Of a DNA stretch of 5,603 nucleotides, positions 5,472 through 5,603 are shown one piece after another. The stretch is from JAEUSF01 sp964484145 (GTDB taxonomy: Bacteria; Patescibacteriota; Doudnabacteria; UBA920): positions 1 to 5,603 of the forward strand of contig CAZAED010000047.1 in NCBI GenBank assembly GCA_964484145.1. Reading direction: 5' to 3'. A program made the position numbers and the translations under genes. Each line of letters starts with the position of its first letter. Position 1 is the first letter of the stretch. The notes below the pieces were generated by a model. That model worked only from the letters and a program-made list of their open reading frames with translations, was not told the DNA's origin and made no database searches.

Positions 5472-5500
5472 ATATTACTACTTTTATGTTTCTCTTCATT
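5472..5500 (-). promoter_or_regulatory. Alternative promoter for the PaaX/Cas2-like gene
   Basis: TAATAT (5472-5477, minus strand) lies 11 nt before the ATG, the same -10 sequence and similar spacing as for cysS. The -35 position at 17 bp (AATGAA, 5495-5500) is poor and falls inside the palindrome 5488-5523. If this promoter is used, a protein on the palindrome would block the -35 region. Confidence 0.3.
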
Positions 5501-5523
5501 CACGGCCGTATAAGAAGAGAAAC
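5488..5523. repeat. Imperfect 36-bp palindrome upstream of the PaaX/Cas2-like gene
   Basis: The left arm is GTTTCTCTTCATTCACGG (5488-5505). The reverse complement of the right arm (5506-5523) is GTTTCTCTTCTTATACGG, so 15 of 18 positions match, with no loop and CGGCCG at the centre. Length, arm ends and centre are the same as in the palindrome at 4908-4943; the centres are 580 bp apart. It ends 27 bp before the start codon and begins 3 bp after a possible upstream stop codon. Likely roles are an operator for the adjacent winged-helix protein, or one end of a mobile palindromic unit. Confidence 0.9.
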
Positions 5524-5526
5524 TTT

Positions 5527-5603
5527 TTAGATTATAGCTTCTAAGTGTCCTTTGCGCAATTTTTTTAAAGATGGCCATAAAGACGCAAAACAAAAATTTT
5601 TGT
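5527..5603 (-). CDS. 3' end of an upstream gene, product unknown (partial)
   Basis: The minus-strand frame entering from the right edge reads 24 codons and stops at TAA (5527-5529). The visible C-terminus contains LWPSLKKLRKGHLEAII, a plausible basic, amphipathic protein end, but I cannot assign a family. It is preferred over the other minus-strand frames because its stop lies just 3 bp before the palindrome and its composition (Trp, Gly, His, normal Leu codons) looks coding. A short plus-strand frame from an ATG at 5571 (MAIKTQNKNF) is open to the edge and cannot be excluded. If this gene is real, the PaaX/Cas2-like gene lies 66 bp downstream in the same direction. Confidence 0.5.
   Translation of the reverse strand, partial: KNFCFASLWPSLKKLRKGHLEAII
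5531..5559 (-). promoter_or_regulatory. Candidate promoter for the PaaX/Cas2-like gene
   Basis: On the minus strand TTGCGC (5554-5559), a 17-bp spacer and a perfect TATAAT (5531-5536) point toward the PaaX/Cas2-like gene. The predicted start (about 5523-5525) lies at the edge of the palindrome, so the transcript would begin with it. The boxes overlap the proposed coding end of the upstream gene, so the match could be partly fortuitous. Confidence 0.4.

Noticed and set aside
5488..5528. Upstream palindrome plus TTTTT (5524-5528) as a plus-strand terminator.
   Set aside because: No plus-strand gene ends here, and the T's are explained by the stop-codon region of the minus-strand upstream gene. 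The similarity to the second palindrome, which has no T-run, points to another role.
5590..5603. 14-bp palindrome ACAAAAATTTTTGT at the right edge.
   Set aside because: It is almost pure A/T, lies in a likely coding region and is expected by chance in AT-rich DNA.

Overview
The window looks like a piece of a small, AT-rich bacterial chromosome, most likely from the Candidate Phyla Radiation (Patescibacteria, Parcubacteria-like). This is inference from three things: compact housekeeping genes, a CysRS with a shortened C-terminal helical region, and a stand-alone PaaX/Cas2-like gene of a type common in those genomes without any CRISPR locus. Genetic code looks standard: glycines are GGN, no in-frame TGA interrupts the genes, and all visible stops are TAA or TAG.

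Layout. At the left edge a back-to-back promoter pair (about 36-103) drives a gene leaving the window on the minus strand (only its first codons visible) and rplU on the plus strand. rplU (ribosomal protein bL21) has a roughly 90-nt structured leader with two GC-rich hairpins and ends at an intrinsic terminator. Everything else is on the minus strand. Read right to left, it is: the 3' end of an unknown gene (5527-5603), a PaaX/Cas2-like gene (4933-5460), cysS (3522-4856), dnaB (1981-3357), recR (1199-1813), and a kinase-fold-like hypothetical gene (536-1198) whose ATG abuts the recR stop codon. That last gene converges on rplU, and the two share a terminator region. No stretch over 300 bases lacks a gene.

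The housekeeping genes cover translation (bL21, CysRS), replication (DnaB) and recombinational repair (RecR). They sit side by side, but cysS and dnaB are separated by a terminator and each has its own promoter candidate, so they are neighbours rather than one operon. Only recR and the downstream hypothetical gene look translationally coupled.

The most unusual element is the PaaX/Cas2-like gene bracketed by two related 36-bp palindromes (4908-4943 and 5488-5523). All four arms begin GTTTCTCTT and end ACGG at the centre. The left copy is a perfect palindrome and supplies the gene's last codons and stop. The right copy lies between the end of the upstream gene and the start of the PaaX/Cas2-like gene. 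They may be operators for the encoded winged-helix protein, or the ends of a small mobile or selfish unit. A second, unrelated AT-rich imperfect inverted repeat (1842-1973) fills the dnaB-recR gap.
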